Positions 12,817 through 23,128 are shown, counted from the first letter of the stretch. The stretch is DNA of 64,000 nucleotides from Lumbricus rubellus (GCA_945859605.1 OX243828.1:18691681-18755680), one strand, 5' to 3'. Numbers and translations: made by a program. Notes: a model not told the origin generated them from the letters alone.

Positions 12817-13848
12817 CGAAGGTCGTCTCTATGGCAGCCATGAACTCTGACGTCATGAACTGCTGGAGCAGTGCCGTCTTTCCCACTCCATGATCTCCCA
12901 TCACGAGCACCGTGTACGACGGAAGTCCAGACGATTCGCAGATGGAGGAGGGCTGCGGCGGAGGAGGATGGGGCACCAGGGAATCCCCACCGGTGACGTC
13001 ATCGTCCTCCCCATCCTCATCCTCATCCCTCGCCCCACATCCTCCGTCGGAGCATGCGCTGTGACGCGTGTTCCAACTGTGCGATCGTAGCGCCGTCTGG
13101 TGTAGAGGGTGGAGCAGCACGTCACCGGAAGTGAGCTGTGGATCCTGACCACCACCCGGATGCCCTCCGAGTGCGGCTGACTTCCGCTTGAAGGAGTCAC
13201 CGCGGTTGATGATGCCGCGCGGTGACGTTGAGAAGCTGCGCACGACGCAGCAGTCCTCGTCCTGTAGGAGCTTCAGCGCGTGAAGCTTCGACACGATCGT
13301 TTCCTCGAGGGACTCGCACCCCCCGCCGCGGGGCAACGACCCCCTGTCCCTGTCCCCTCCGTCCCCGGATCCGTAGACCTCACGGAAGTGGCGTACGTCC
13401 CTCGGTCTCCGCATCTTCTTCCAAGAACTGGACCGACTCTGAGGCGCTGATAGACTTCGAGGACTGCTCTCCGATGACCTGTCCTTGTCGTCAGCTGCAG
13501 TCGTCGTACCGCGACTCGACGGCTTGTCGTACCCCACTGGACCGCAGCCAGGGGATCCATTGCGCGCCCTGGCCGGTAGAGTGACCCTCCGAGAACCCGC
13601 GGGGTACTTACAACTGTGCGTTCTCTGTTGCCGTGATCGCTGCGTTTGTCCATCTCTACTAGGCTGGACCAGGGCAGACCTTGGAACGCTCTTGCGACGC
13701 TGTTCGAGGTCCCGTTCACCGGCGCACAGAGCCAGGTGGAGTTCTAGGTACTCGGGGGAGATGGCCCCCGGCGAGGAGGTGTCACCGGTAGACATTTGGC
13801 GGAGGGTGAAATCGTCCTGTTTCATGACGTCACGTTGAGGCGACGTCA
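12817..13848 (-). CDS. RGK-family small GTPase (Rad/Gem/Rem/Rgk-like), coding exon, partial
   Basis: RGK proteins are Ras-related GTPases that bind the beta subunit of voltage-gated calcium channels and lower their current. The exon runs from an acceptor (CTTTCAG just above 13848) to a donor (GTAAGA from 12816). The likely start is the ATG at 13825, giving 336 codons. Residues 1-300 are a Ser/Arg/Pro-rich N-terminal extension, long as usual for the family; residues 196-215 carry RSFSTSPRGIINRGDSFKRK, resembling a conserved segment ahead of the G domain in invertebrate Rgk proteins. The G domain begins near residue 303, with P-loop GDHGVGKT at 310-317 and then ALLQQFMTSEF. The exon ends after ETTF, so the switch regions, NKxD motif and C-terminus lie on exons not found in the window, presumably off its left edge. 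Family assignment rests on the P-loop context and the N-terminal motif. Confidence 0.8.
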
Positions 13849-14643
13849 CTGAAAGACAGAAATGCAAAGGCGCTATATAAATGGCAGATCATTCACCTTA
13901 ACTGACAAGGATTAGATTTTTTTTAGATTGACAGCGACTTTGATTAGATTTAGTCAACTATATAAAAATAGATTGAAAGACATGGTTTGTATTGAGGTAA
14001 AAGTAAAGTAAAATACAATCATGTAGGCTAGCATAACTTAGATTAGATATAGGGCCTACTGTTTCAATGTCTGCAGCCATTGTTTCGAATTGCGCAACAT
14101 AACGTTAAGATAACTATAATTGGCTTGCGCTTAAAAATTCAATAAAAATGCATACATTCATCAATTCATTTCTTAATACCGTTCATTCATCCATCCACCC
14201 ACCCATCCTCTTCTCAACCCATTCATCCACCCATCAACCACATTCCTCACCATCCCATCTCCACTTCCACACCCACACTCTTCACCAGCCCACACAACCT
14301 ACCTGCTGTATACCGTTCCGTAGAACTAACCCGCTAGCCAATCTACCGCTCAGCTTATATAATACACTCAAAACAACCCGACGCCTCTCAAATGAAAATT
14401 CACGCTTCTCGCTCCAAATCTCTCCAAAATCCTTTTCCCTTTTTAACAACCAATCAAACAAAAGCTTCTTCTTCAACGTGCTAACTCAAACTGACAACAA
14501 ATCTTCTCCAAAACTCGAAATCTCCAAATTTTTCTAACAGTCCTCCCGACATCTGGCGTCGAGTCAGTAATTTTCTTACAACGTGGCGCCGCCGTCTGAC
14601 TCTCGCTTTCTTTCGTCTGTCGCCGCAAACGGCGCCGCGCGCG

Positions 14644-14698
14644 TTTATATATACGGCGCATGCGCCTGGACGACGGTCTATTTAAAGGCATGACGTCA
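14644..14698 (-). promoter_or_regulatory. Probable RGK promoter: TATA, NRF1-like palindrome, CRE
   Basis: Read on the minus strand, a full CRE (TGACGTCA, 14691-14698) and a TTTAAA (14681-14686) are followed by GCGCATGCGC (14656-14665, NRF1-like) and a TATA box TATATATAAA (14644-14653). A CG-rich stretch unlike the surrounding repeats follows. The order and the distance of about 0.8 kb upstream of the RGK exon fit a promoter for that gene. An untranslated first exon ending near a GTAAGA at about 14577 is possible but not shown. Confidence 0.45.
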
Positions 14699-14869
14699 TG
14701 GTAAGCGAACGTGTTCGTTGGATGGTAGGTCTTGTTTCGACAGATAAGCAATTCTACGAACGATGTCGAGATTGGTTTACGAGGATAGGAGAGAGAGAGA
14801 GAGATAAGGAGGCTGGTTACTAAGAGGAGGTATAGGGAGGCGGGAATGTAGGCTGAGATACAGGAAGAC

Positions 14870-16110
14870 AAACAGAGAGATTGGCAGATAGATAGACAGA
14901 TTTACAGACTGATAGGCGAACAGATAGGCAGACAGATAGAGAGACAAAATGGAGAGACAGACAGACAGATAGACCGACAAAATAGTCTATCTGTCTGTCT
15001 ATTTTGATAGATAGACAAAATAGACAGATAGATAGACAGACAAAATAGACAGATAGACAGACAGATAAACAGATCTAAAGACAGACAGACAGACAGACAG
15101 ACACACAATCAGGTGACAGACAGGTAGACAGTCAAACAAAATAGACAGACATATGCACTAACAGAGACAGGAAGACAGACAGATGAATGGATAGCGAAAA
15201 AGACAGGCAGGTTGACAGACAGATAAACGGTAAGATAAAGAGACAGATAGGTTGACAGACAGATAAACAGGAAGATAGAGAGATAGACAGATAGACAGAC
15301 AGGTTGACAGACAGATAAACAGGAAGAGACAGACAGACAGATAGACAGACAGGTAGACAGACATGTGGAGAGCACCGTAGAGGGAGAAACAGCGAAGGAT
15401 ACAATGAAGCACAGGCAAAGAGACCGCGAGAGACAGAGAGAGATAGACAGACCTACAGCCAGACTGACAACCAGATTGACATATCTTCGCAGGACGAACA
15501 GGTGGTGGTTTACAAAGAATAGAAGTCACATGGTGCAAAGCAGGTACACTGAAACAGACAAACAATGCATGCATCTAGATTAGATGCACATAAACAAATA
15601 GTGCAGACTAAAAACGACGAGAGTGGGACACAGGAAGAGAGACAGAGAAACAAACAGAGAGACACGAGAGAGACGGAGACTGAGACAGAGTGAGTGAGAG
15701 AAATAGACAGCCAGAGAAAGAGAGGGCTCGAGAGACAGAAACAGAGAGGGAGAGACAGAGAGAGAGACAGACAGACAGCGACGGAGAGAGGCAGAGAGAA
15801 AGACAGAGACAGAGAGAGACAAAAAGAGAGAGACAGAAAGAGAGACAGAGAGACAGACTGAAGATAGAGAGAGATACAGAGACACAGACAAAGAGATGAC
15901 AGAGACAGACAGAGAGACAGACAGACAAACAGACAGATGGGGCAGAGATAGACATGGGTTGCAGAGAGAAAGAGCGATAGACAAGGAAATACACAAAGAG
16001 ACATAAACAAACACAGAGGCAGACAGGGACAGAGACAGACAGACATAGAAACACAAAGACAGGGACAGGCAGACACACATACAGACACAAAGAGAGAGAG
16101 AGAGTATACA
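14870..16110. repeat. Long CAGA/GACA repeat tract
   Basis: About 1.2 kb of imperfect CAGA, GATA and GAGA units. It contains a small inverted repeat near 14957-15000 (AGACAGACAGATAGAC against its complement). All long frames on the minus strand read as CLSVCLS-type low complexity. Confidence 0.9.
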
Positions 16111-16239
16111 ATCGGAGGATGATTTAATGTTGCAGCAGCTGGCTTTGTGAGTGACTTTCGTTTCTTCCACTTATATATTCGATATTCGATGTTTTTTTCT
16201 CCTCACAGGAAATAAGTGACGAAGAAAAAAATCTCCTCG

Positions 16240-16335
16240 CTTCACATATACACCTACGCACATACACGCAGATACACACACACGTGAATACACACATACG
16301 CACAAGGACACGCGCGTATACACACACGCGGAATC
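16240..16335. repeat. CA-rich microsatellite
   Basis: ACACACGCGTATACACAC-type text. The region 16340-16900 is AT-rich with a TAATGTATTG repeat near 16720-16770; no gene is seen. Confidence 0.75.
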
Positions 16336-16949
16336 ACTTAGACCCGTTGCATTAATCATATTGTTCTATATCCAGAAACGAAAAAAAGTCCTTAAGAACA
16401 CAATATATAATAATTTTTATGGTATATATAAATATACATAATTGTACGTTATATATGTATGTATTTATGTGAATATATATGTATGCATATATGCTGACAT
16501 AATTTACTTTTATAAAAGGCTACATAGTACACATTATACACTATAATATTTTTTTGCATTAAATTTGCGAAAGCAGATACCTGGAATCCTGGATTCATAC
16601 TCGATTTCACATAATTATTATGCATTATCAAAATAAAGGCATGTGCATTGTGCATAGGCAATTCGCATCGTAAAGAAGTCCGAATGCTTGCATAGATGTA
16701 CGTGCATAATGTACGCGCATATGTAATGTATTGTAATGTAATGTATTGCAATGTATGTAATGTATTGTAATGTATACGTATCATTCTTTCATTGCAATTT
16801 TCATTGCAGCGATCTTTCAAGTGGACTGCACAGTGGTGCTCCCAACCACAGGGCAGTCATCTCATAAAATATTCAGAGCAGTGAAGAATGCATGGAGAGG
16901 GAAATCGGTTTCACTTAATTATCAGGAACAAAAACAACCTCTTAAGTGA

Positions 16950-17265
16950 ACGGTATAATGCTAGCAAATGGGTTCAAAGCGGCTTGCAAACGACTTGAAA
17001 ATGACTTAAAAACGACATAAAAATGGCTTGAAAACAATTTGAAAATGGCTTGAACTTGAACGCTACTTGAAAAGGCCTTAAATCGGTTTAAAATGGCTTG
17101 AACACGGCTTGAAAATAAGTTGAAAACGGCTTGAAACTGGATTGAAAACGGTTTGAATACGACTTGAAAAAGGCTTGAAAACGGCTTGAAAGTAAAAGCG
17201 GCTTGAAAATGGTTTAAAAAACGACTCGAAAATGACTTGAAAACGGTTTGAAAATGTTACATGGG
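16950..17265. repeat. Degenerate CGGCTTGAAAA minisatellite
   Basis: More than twenty variants of GGCTTGAAAA/GACTTGAAAA spaced 11-16 bp apart over about 300 bp. No frame is open. Confidence 0.75.
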
Positions 17266-17431
17266 CTGCATGCGAAAACGACTTGTGTGCTCAGTCGAAG
17301 ACTAAGCTTACTACTCCCTGAAGGGATCTTTATTATGCACGGCTAAGCAGAAAGCATTGGCGCTGATCAACTGTGAGTGTAGGACATGCCCATTGCCCAG
17401 GGTCCCTGCAGAGAAATCGTCTCAGGGGAGA

Positions 17432-17552
17432 AGAGGAGGACGAGGAAGAATTGGAGGAGGAGGAGGAGGAGGAGGAGGAGGAGGAGGAGGAGGAGGAGGA
17501 GGAGAAGAAGGAGAAGGAGGAGGAAGAGAAGGATGAGGAGGAAGAGAAGGAA

Positions 17553-17585
<33 letters not shown>

Positions 17586-18040
17586 AAGGAAGAGGAGGAA
17601 GAGGAGGAGGAGGAGGACGAGGAGGATGAGGAGGAGGAGGCGGAGTAGGAGGAGGAGAAGAAGAAAAAAAAGGAGAAGAAGGAGGAGAAGGAGAAGAAGA
17701 AAAAGAAGAAGAAGAGGAAGAAGAAGGAGGAGGAGGAGAAGAAGTAGAAGGAGGAGGAGGCGAAGAAGAAGAAGGAGAAGGAGGAGAGGAAGAAGAAGAA
17801 GAAGAAGAAGAAGAAGAAGAAGAAGAAGAAGAAGAAGAAGAAGAAGAAGAAGAAGAAGAAGAGGAGGAGGAGGAGGAGGAGGAGGAAGAGGAGGAGGAGG
17901 AGGAGGAGGAGGAGGAAGAGGAAAAGGAAGAGGAAGAAGAAGAAGAAGAAGAAAGAGAAGGAGGAGAAGGAGGAGAAGGAGAAGGAGGACGAGGACGAGG
18001 GCGAAGAGGAGGACGAGAAGGAGGAGGAGGAGGAGATGAG
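17432..18040. repeat. Polypurine GGA/GAA tract
   Basis: About 600 bp of almost uninterrupted G and A on the plus strand, with GGA-rich ends and a pure GAA block at 17790-17865. Frames give poly-Glu or poly-Arg. Mirror-repeat polypurine tracts can form triplex DNA. Confidence 0.95.
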
Positions 18041-18496
18041 GTCGTACTCTCCGTGTTTACGATGCGACAGCTCTAACTAACACACACACACACACACACA
18101 CACATTACATAAAGTATGTAGTAAAGTATGTATATACTATGTGCATAGTGTGTGCATAAATTATGTGTGTGTGTGCATATGTGCGTGTGCGCATGCGCTT
18201 GTATTTGTCCTTGTTTCAGGACCCTTAGTATACAGCCGATCAGGGTGTTCCTCGTGCTATCCTCCAGGCTCAATTCCTCTACAACTCAAAGCAGCAGCTT
18301 TGCTTTCATCAGCTCTAATGCATGGAATAGCCATCCACATAAAACTAGAGATGAACGTATCAGCCACTCTTGCTGCTGTGTTCCACAAGCGCCCAAGGTC
18401 TATTCAGTTTGAATGAAGGTTTCTTCGTGTCGGCATTCTGGAGCGCTGGTGCTGTTGCCTGGAGGGTTTTTGCTTGAAGTCTCGCTTTACAAGTTA

Positions 18497-18672
18497 CACG
18501 CGCACACACGCAAACACACACTCACGCGCGCGCGCGCACGGCACACACACAAACACACACGCACGCACGAATATAAACACGCACGTATACGCACACACAA
18601 ACACACATGCACACACACGCACGCGCGCGCACACAAAAACACAAACACACGCACGAACACGCACGCACACAC
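18497..18672. repeat. CA/CG-rich alternating repeat
   Basis: ACACACGCACGCGCGCGCACAC-type alternating purine-pyrimidine text, which can favour Z-DNA. Confidence 0.85.
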
Positions 18673-18689
18673 AGGTATGTATATATGTA

Positions 18690-18890
18690 TCCATGTATGC
18701 ATGTATGCATGTATGTATGTATGTATGTATGTATGTATGTATGTATGTATGAATGTATGTATGTATGTATGTATGTATGTATGTATGTATGTATGTATGT
18801 ATGTATGTATGTATGTATGTATGTATGTATGTATGTATGTATGTATGTATGTATGTATGTATGTATGTATGCATGTATGTATGTGTGTGT
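18690..18890. repeat. (TATG)n microsatellite
   Basis: About 48 units of TATG with few changes. The text from 18950 to 19427 is unremarkable AT-rich DNA up to the Polinton target site. Confidence 0.95.
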
Positions 18891-19433
18891 ATGTTTGTGT
18901 ACTGTGTATATATATATGTCTTGTGTATACATGTGTGTATTATGTTGATATGTTAAAAATATTAACAACTATTACCAGTAGGCCCGCGGTATTAATATAC
19001 TCGAGTTCTGAGAATAAAAATCGATCAGCCAACCATAATTATTTAATTTTTCAGTCTCAGTTACGAGAAACTGTTTAAAAATTAATGACAGTAAACAAAT
19101 TAAAGTCAATGAAATTAGCGGAGAATTTTTTAAATGTTGTGGAACAAAAGAAACAATGTGCTTCTTCTGATATTCTCACTTATCGCGAGATTTAGATTGT
19201 CTCTCAAACTCTATATAAACTAATTTAACACCATAAACATTTTCTTCATTGAGTAGGCGTTTGCATAAGTTATAGGCCTACATGAACGAAGAAAGAAAAC
19301 AAGTTTAAAAACCAGAATGATTAAATGAATGAATGAGCAATAGAATGTAAGCTTATTAATATACCGACTAGCACGAGTTTTAGACATATCACCTTTGGTA
19401 TCTTTAAAACACAGAAGTGTAAGCTTAAAGCGG

Positions 19434-19624
19434 AGTAGAGGCCCAATAAGGCGGCTGACTCATTCGACCAGTACAGCCTTGACTTTCGCCAATTCGACCA
19501 GTACAGCCTTGACCTTCGCCCATTTGACCAGTACAGCCTTCAGTTTCGTCCATTTGACCTATACAGCCTTAAAAATTGAGTGTCCGCGCAGTTCAGCCAA
19601 TACTAGCCTTACTTTTTCAAATTC
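19434..19624 (+). repeat. Polinton left terminal inverted repeat
   Basis: 191 bp, starting AGTAGAGGCCC, identical base for base to the reverse complement of 34473-34663. It contains nearly four tandem 30-bp units with the shared core GACCAGTACAGCCTT. Confidence 0.97.
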
Positions 19625-19669
19625 ATGGAATATCCAACCCGGCTTAAGGACAAGATATTCCAATATAAA

Positions 19670-19987
19670 ATGGTTTACCCGAATAAAACTAAAACTGAAT
19701 GACGAAAAATCGCCAGGCAGCTCGGCTTGGTTGGAAATAATACAAGACTGCGGAGATCGGAGCTGATTGTTGTAATTGACGTCCACAACCGCGAATGCTA
19801 CGACGATGAATGCCCATGCAAGTATCCACGTCCGGATCGTCAACAACGGCCAGGCACGAATACCGTCGTTCGTCGTCGGCGCAATGGCAACTCACTCCCG
19901 TGTGATGTTAGTTTGATCGACAACGAGATCATCATCGTTAATTGTCAATGCAATGGCAACTCATGCCTGTGTGATGCAAGGGCGTGA
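19670..19987 (+). pseudogene. SAP-motif small protein, left-end paralogue, broken
   Basis: Starting at ATG 19670 the frame parallels the right-end gene at 34166-34414 in inverse orientation. It reads MVYPNKTKTE, then a TGA at 19700, then an SAP-like segment and ECYDDECPCK with an Arg-rich tail ending CDARA. The 25 bp spanning the ATG (19649-19673) are identical to the second possible start of the polymerase gene. It is probably non-functional because of the early stop, unless translation begins further in. Confidence 0.6.
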
Positions 19988-20025
19988 GTGGAGAGGTTCA
20001 GTTTTTAGGAACACCGCGTAAAAAG

Positions 20026-20039
20026 TGTGACATGTCACA
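20026..20039. promoter_or_regulatory. Perfect 14-bp palindrome in the Polinton left region
   Basis: TGTGACATGTCACA, in gene-free DNA between the left SAP-motif copy and the integrase. GTGAC/GTCAC half-sites recur at 20052-20056, near 20642 and near 20690. It could be a protein-binding site; no function is known. Confidence 0.3.
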
Positions 20040-20204
20040 AATTTAATTCGTTGTCACGTTTTTAATTCGTTGGAACGTTTTTGATTCGACTTCTCGCGAT
20101 GGAAATTTCCCGCAGTATTGACGATGTGCTATTAGGCCCACAGTCTTTTCATTCACTTTCGTTATCGATATCAAACACGACATAGGCTATTTTTCATAGT
20201 CGTC

Positions 20205-20257
20205 TCTTCATCATCATCATCATCATCATAGTCGTCATCTTCAACATCATCACCACC

Positions 20258-20289
<32 letters not shown>

Positions 20290-20540
20290 TATAGTCGTCA
20301 TCATCATCAACATCATCGTAGTCATCATCATCATCATCATCATCATCATAGTCGTCTCTTCATCATCGTAGTCATCATCATCATCATCATCAACCCGATT
20401 TGTCGTCGTCATCTCTTCATCATCGTCGCCACCGCCACCACCATCATCATCATCATCATCATCATCAACCCGATTTGTCGTCGTCATCTCTTCATCATCG
20501 TCGCCACCACCACCATCATCATCAACAACATCATCGTCGT
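20205..20540. repeat. CAT/GTC trinucleotide array inside the Polinton
   Basis: CATCATCAT interrupted by GTCGTC, including a unit of about 75 bp (CATCAACCCGATTTGTCGTC and flanks) repeated at 20385-20425 and 20460-20500. It occupies the gene-free space left of the integrase; the same repeat type is common in the host DNA of this window. Confidence 0.85.
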
Positions 20541-20855
20541 TCTCGTTGGTAGGAGAGAGAGACGGTCAAGCTCTGTACAAAATTTCGCAGATCGGCATTC
20601 AGTAGAAAATGTTTCGTGTCACGCCTCAGTCGAATAGATTTCAAAAACGTCCCTGTCACGTTTTATCGAAAAGTGTGACGGGTCCCGCGGTCACACGGTA
20701 TCTAGTTATAGTCTGACGTCATAGGACCGCCCTCCCGCCATAGCCACTCACAGTCAAGTGATAGAACGCAATAATGGTGGGATTTACCAGTTTCGATAAT
20801 AATTATCACAAGTAGTAGGGAATGTTGGCGTCTGGCGTATTTTGTCAAAATCGTT

Positions 20856-21818
20856 TCACAATGTTACCAAGTCTTCGTTATTGATCCACGAGTTGAACGA
20901 GTCTGGGTAGCCCAACCACTTCACGAGACATTTCTTCCCGCGTTTCCTAATCACTTTTTCGATTCTAAATATTTCTTGAGTTGTTTTCTGTAGCTCCTGC
21001 TCATAGAATGACCCCTGTATTTCCTCAGAATTAGAATCAGTGATCTTGTAAGTTGGCGGATCTGTATATTGAACCTGAGATACTACAAAAACCTCCTCTG
21101 TCCATCTAGGTATATATCCTTTGTCAAAAATGCTCTTCTTCTTAGTTATTCTGACTCGATCGCCGACTGAAAACTTTGGTGTAATAGGCTCTGAAATCTC
21201 ATCGCCGTATAAATTCATAAATACAGTCTTTTCGTTCACTTTCATACTAGCCTTCGCGGGGGTCATTTTAATTGAAGAATGTCTCGTTTCATTATAATTA
21301 CTAACCATTTCATCTAATACATCGATATATCTTCTAGTTGAATTAGCCGTAAAGTATTTGAACATCTTCTCTTTCATCGTACGCACCCATCTTTCTACGA
21401 TGGAACTTTTTCCCTCGTTTTCGGTAGAATACAACTCGACTAAATTCTTCACATTTTTATTATAAAATTCTTTCCCTTTGTCGCACCAAACTTTGACTGG
21501 CTGTCGACCACCCCCGAGTATCTTCACGAACCCATCAGCTGTAGACTTCCCACTCTTGTCATGTAATGGAACGATCCATCCGTACTTGGAAAACACATCT
21601 ATGACGGTCAATAGAAATTTCACGCCATCATTATCTCTAGCGAAAGCCTGCATGTCGATTAGATCAGCCGCCCAAATCTGGTCAATCCCGCCAACACGGA
21701 CCCGCCTCGTCCTAAAATTTCTCACTACTGGTTTGTGTAATTCATTCGCTAATTGATTAGTCCATTTCAGGTCCTGCTGTAATTCTGGGCTTTTTTTAAA
21801 CCTAGCCCGAGACTCGTT
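20856..21818 (-). CDS. INT: Polinton DDE integrase with C-terminal chromodomain
   Basis: A retrovirus-type integrase that inserts the element. The open frame spans 320 codons from 21818. It has the HKPV-RNF segment before the core, then core residues in IWAADLIDMQ (first Asp), VKVWCDKGKEF (second Asp) and SSIVERWVRTMKEKM (Glu), and a chromodomain at the end (FRIEKVIRKRGKKCLVKWLG, then W and NNEDL). There is no ATG in frame upstream of the first catalytic Asp: the frame opens after a TAA at 21819-21821, and the first ATG is that of DMQ. The upstream PLA2-like gene overlaps it in the 0 frame, with the slippery heptamer TTTAAAA at 21794-21800, so expression by -1 frameshifting as a fusion is possible. 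The alternative is a lost start or an indel in the A7 run. Confidence 0.93.
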   Translation of the reverse strand, partial: NESRARFKKSPELQQDLKWTNQLANELHKPVVRNFRTRRVRVGGIDQIWAADLIDMQAFARDNDGVKFLLTVIDVFSKYGWIVPLHDKSGKSTADGFVKILGGGRQPVKVWCDKGKEFYNKNVKNLVELYSTENEGKSSIVERWVRTMKEKMFKYFTANSTRRYIDVLDEMVSNYNETRHSSIKMTPAKASMKVNEKTVFMNLYGDEISEPITPKFSVGDRVRITKKKSIFDKGYIPRWTEEVFVVSQVQYTDPPTYKITDSNSEEIQGSFYEQELQKTTQEIFRIEKVIRKRGKKCLVKWLGYPDSFNSWINNEDLVTL

Positions 21819-22309
21819 TTAGCGGACAAAATAGGTTTGACTATCGCCCTCTCTATTCGTTCCCGCACGCTTGGATTAGGTATATTATTCAGCTGGTTTA
21901 TCATTACTCTATCAGCGACATTCCTAGAAGCCGTATCAGTGTGTTGATTGTATGCCAGGTCGTGAATATATGCCGCGCTATCTACCCTGTTTATAGGTTT
22001 GCTCCAATCTTTGGGGGTTTCGTTGGGATTCAGACGCAAATCTAGTCTAGTACCGGGACCAGTAAACTGATGGCCTGGCAAATGTACCTCACCAGCAAAC
22101 TTGGCCCAAGGTAATTTAATGTTGCTAGTGGCAGCGTTCAGTGAACTAACTAGATCCCCACCTTGCGCAACAGCGGGCGCCTTCACGAATTGAGTTTTTG
22201 TTTTCCCGCATACGACGCAAACACCTCTGAGCATCGATCTCCCATTATTAGCCACGGCGTTCTGCACATCTCTCGTCTGGGTCTGTTGTTTACATTTTAC
22301 GCAATACAT
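21767..22309 (-). CDS. Zinc-ribbon plus PLA2-like protein
   Basis: 180 residues. The N-terminus has two CxxC pairs (MYCVKC and GVCVVCGK), a small zinc ribbon of the type called DUF5679. The second half has LPGHQFTGPGTRLDLRLNP and DSAAYIHDLAYN: a glycine-rich calcium-loop-like segment and an HD pair like those of phospholipase A2 domains in parvovirus VP1 and in other Polintons. A membrane-breaching role during virion entry is inferred from those relatives. It starts 30 bp from the divergent ATPase gene. Its 3' end overlaps the integrase frame by 52 bp, including a -1 slippery site; see the integrase entry. Confidence 0.85.
   Translation of the reverse strand: MYCVKCKQQTQTRDVQNAVANNGRSMLRGVCVVCGKTKTQFVKAPAVAQGGDLVSSLNAATSNIKLPWAKFAGEVHLPGHQFTGPGTRLDLRLNPNETPKDWSKPINRVDSAAYIHDLAYNQHTDTASRNVADRVMINQLNNIPNPSVRERIERAIVKPILSAKTSLGLGLKKAQNYSRT
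21794..21800 (-). promoter_or_regulatory. Candidate -1 ribosomal frameshift site
   Basis: In the frame of the PLA2-like gene the minus strand reads GGT TTA AAA AAA GCC, giving the heptamer T TTA AAA (X XXY YYZ). Slipping back one base leads directly into the integrase frame with no intervening stop. No downstream pseudoknot was worked out. Confidence 0.45.
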
Positions 22310-22339
22310 TTCGTTTTTTAATAATATATATTTTTAAAA
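22310..22339. promoter_or_regulatory. Shared AT-rich spacer between divergent genes
   Basis: 30 bp of almost pure A/T with TAATAATATATATTTTTAAA separate the starts of the leftward PLA2-like gene and the rightward ATPase, so any core promoters must overlap here. TATA-like sequence is present in both orientations. Confidence 0.5.
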
Positions 22340-23128
22340 ATGGAGATTAGAGATATGAGTTGGGGCACAGCGCTCTCGAAAAGATTCAATAATCCGTTGT
22401 TACCCAAAAGCATACGCGGTTTGATAGTTGGGAAATCGGCGTGTGGAAAAACGACGCTTCTTCTCAATCTTTTACTCAGGCCAGACTGGTTGGATTATAA
22501 TAACTTGCAGGTATTCGGTACTTCTCTGTTTCAACCGGAATATCGCATTATTAAAAAAGCATACGAAGAAAAATTGCCGAAAGAAGCGATCGTTAGAATA
22601 TTCGAACATCGAGACAAAATAGTCGGACTAAACGTGTCGCCTGACCTCGTTATTGAGGAAATGGCAAAAAACTTGGAAGATAAATCCGATATAATTGCCA
22701 AGTTCTTTGAGAGCGCCGATGATGTCCCAGACCCGAGAGATTTGAGCGCTGAAAAGAAGAACCTGATGATTTTTGATGATCTTCAATTGGAAAAACAAAA
22801 CAAATGTGAAACGTATTACAATCGGGGGAGGCATAGTAATGTAGATTGTTTTTACCTCGCCCAGAATTATTTCAAATTACCGCGCCAAACAATCAGAGAA
22901 AATGCAAACTTTATTTGCCTGTTCAAACAAGACCTGAAAAATTGTAATCATATTTACAACGATCATGTGAGTACAGACATGTCGAAAGATGAATTTCGAA
23001 AACTATGCAAAACAGTATGGGAGCAACCTCATAGATTCGTGGTTTTAGACCTGACTAGCGACAAGTACAATGGTAAATACCGATGCGGACTCGACGAATT
23101 TTATATAATCGAGGATCCGCCATTGTAA
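22340..23128 (+). CDS. ATP: A32-type (FtsK/HerA) genome-packaging ATPase
   Basis: 262 residues, the usual size for Polinton and virophage packaging ATPases, which pump DNA into the capsid. Walker A is GKSACGKTT at residues 31-39 and Walker B is LMIFDDLQ near residue 145. The following region, AQNYFKLPRQTIRENANFIC, matches the sensor segment of this family. The ATG is preceded by AAAA directly after the divergent spacer. It leads the rightward virion-gene block. No breaks are seen. Confidence 0.95.
   Translation: MEIRDMSWGTALSKRFNNPLLPKSIRGLIVGKSACGKTTLLLNLLLRPDWLDYNNLQVFGTSLFQPEYRIIKKAYEEKLPKEAIVRIFEHRDKIVGLNVSPDLVIEEMAKNLEDKSDIIAKFFESADDVPDPRDLSAEKKNLMIFDDLQLEKQNKCETYYNRGRHSNVDCFYLAQNYFKLPRQTIRENANFICLFKQDLKNCNHIYNDHVSTDMSKDEFRKLCKTVWEQPHRFVVLDLTSDKYNGKYRCGLDEFYIIEDPPL

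Noticed and set aside
17386..18039. Poly-Glu/poly-Arg frame of over 200 codons
   Set aside because: Polypurine simple repeat; the alternative frames are equally open.
18200..18420. Possible LINE C-terminal remnant (SSSFAFISSNAWNSHPHKTR)
   Set aside because: The W-N pattern is suggestive but too short and isolated to call.
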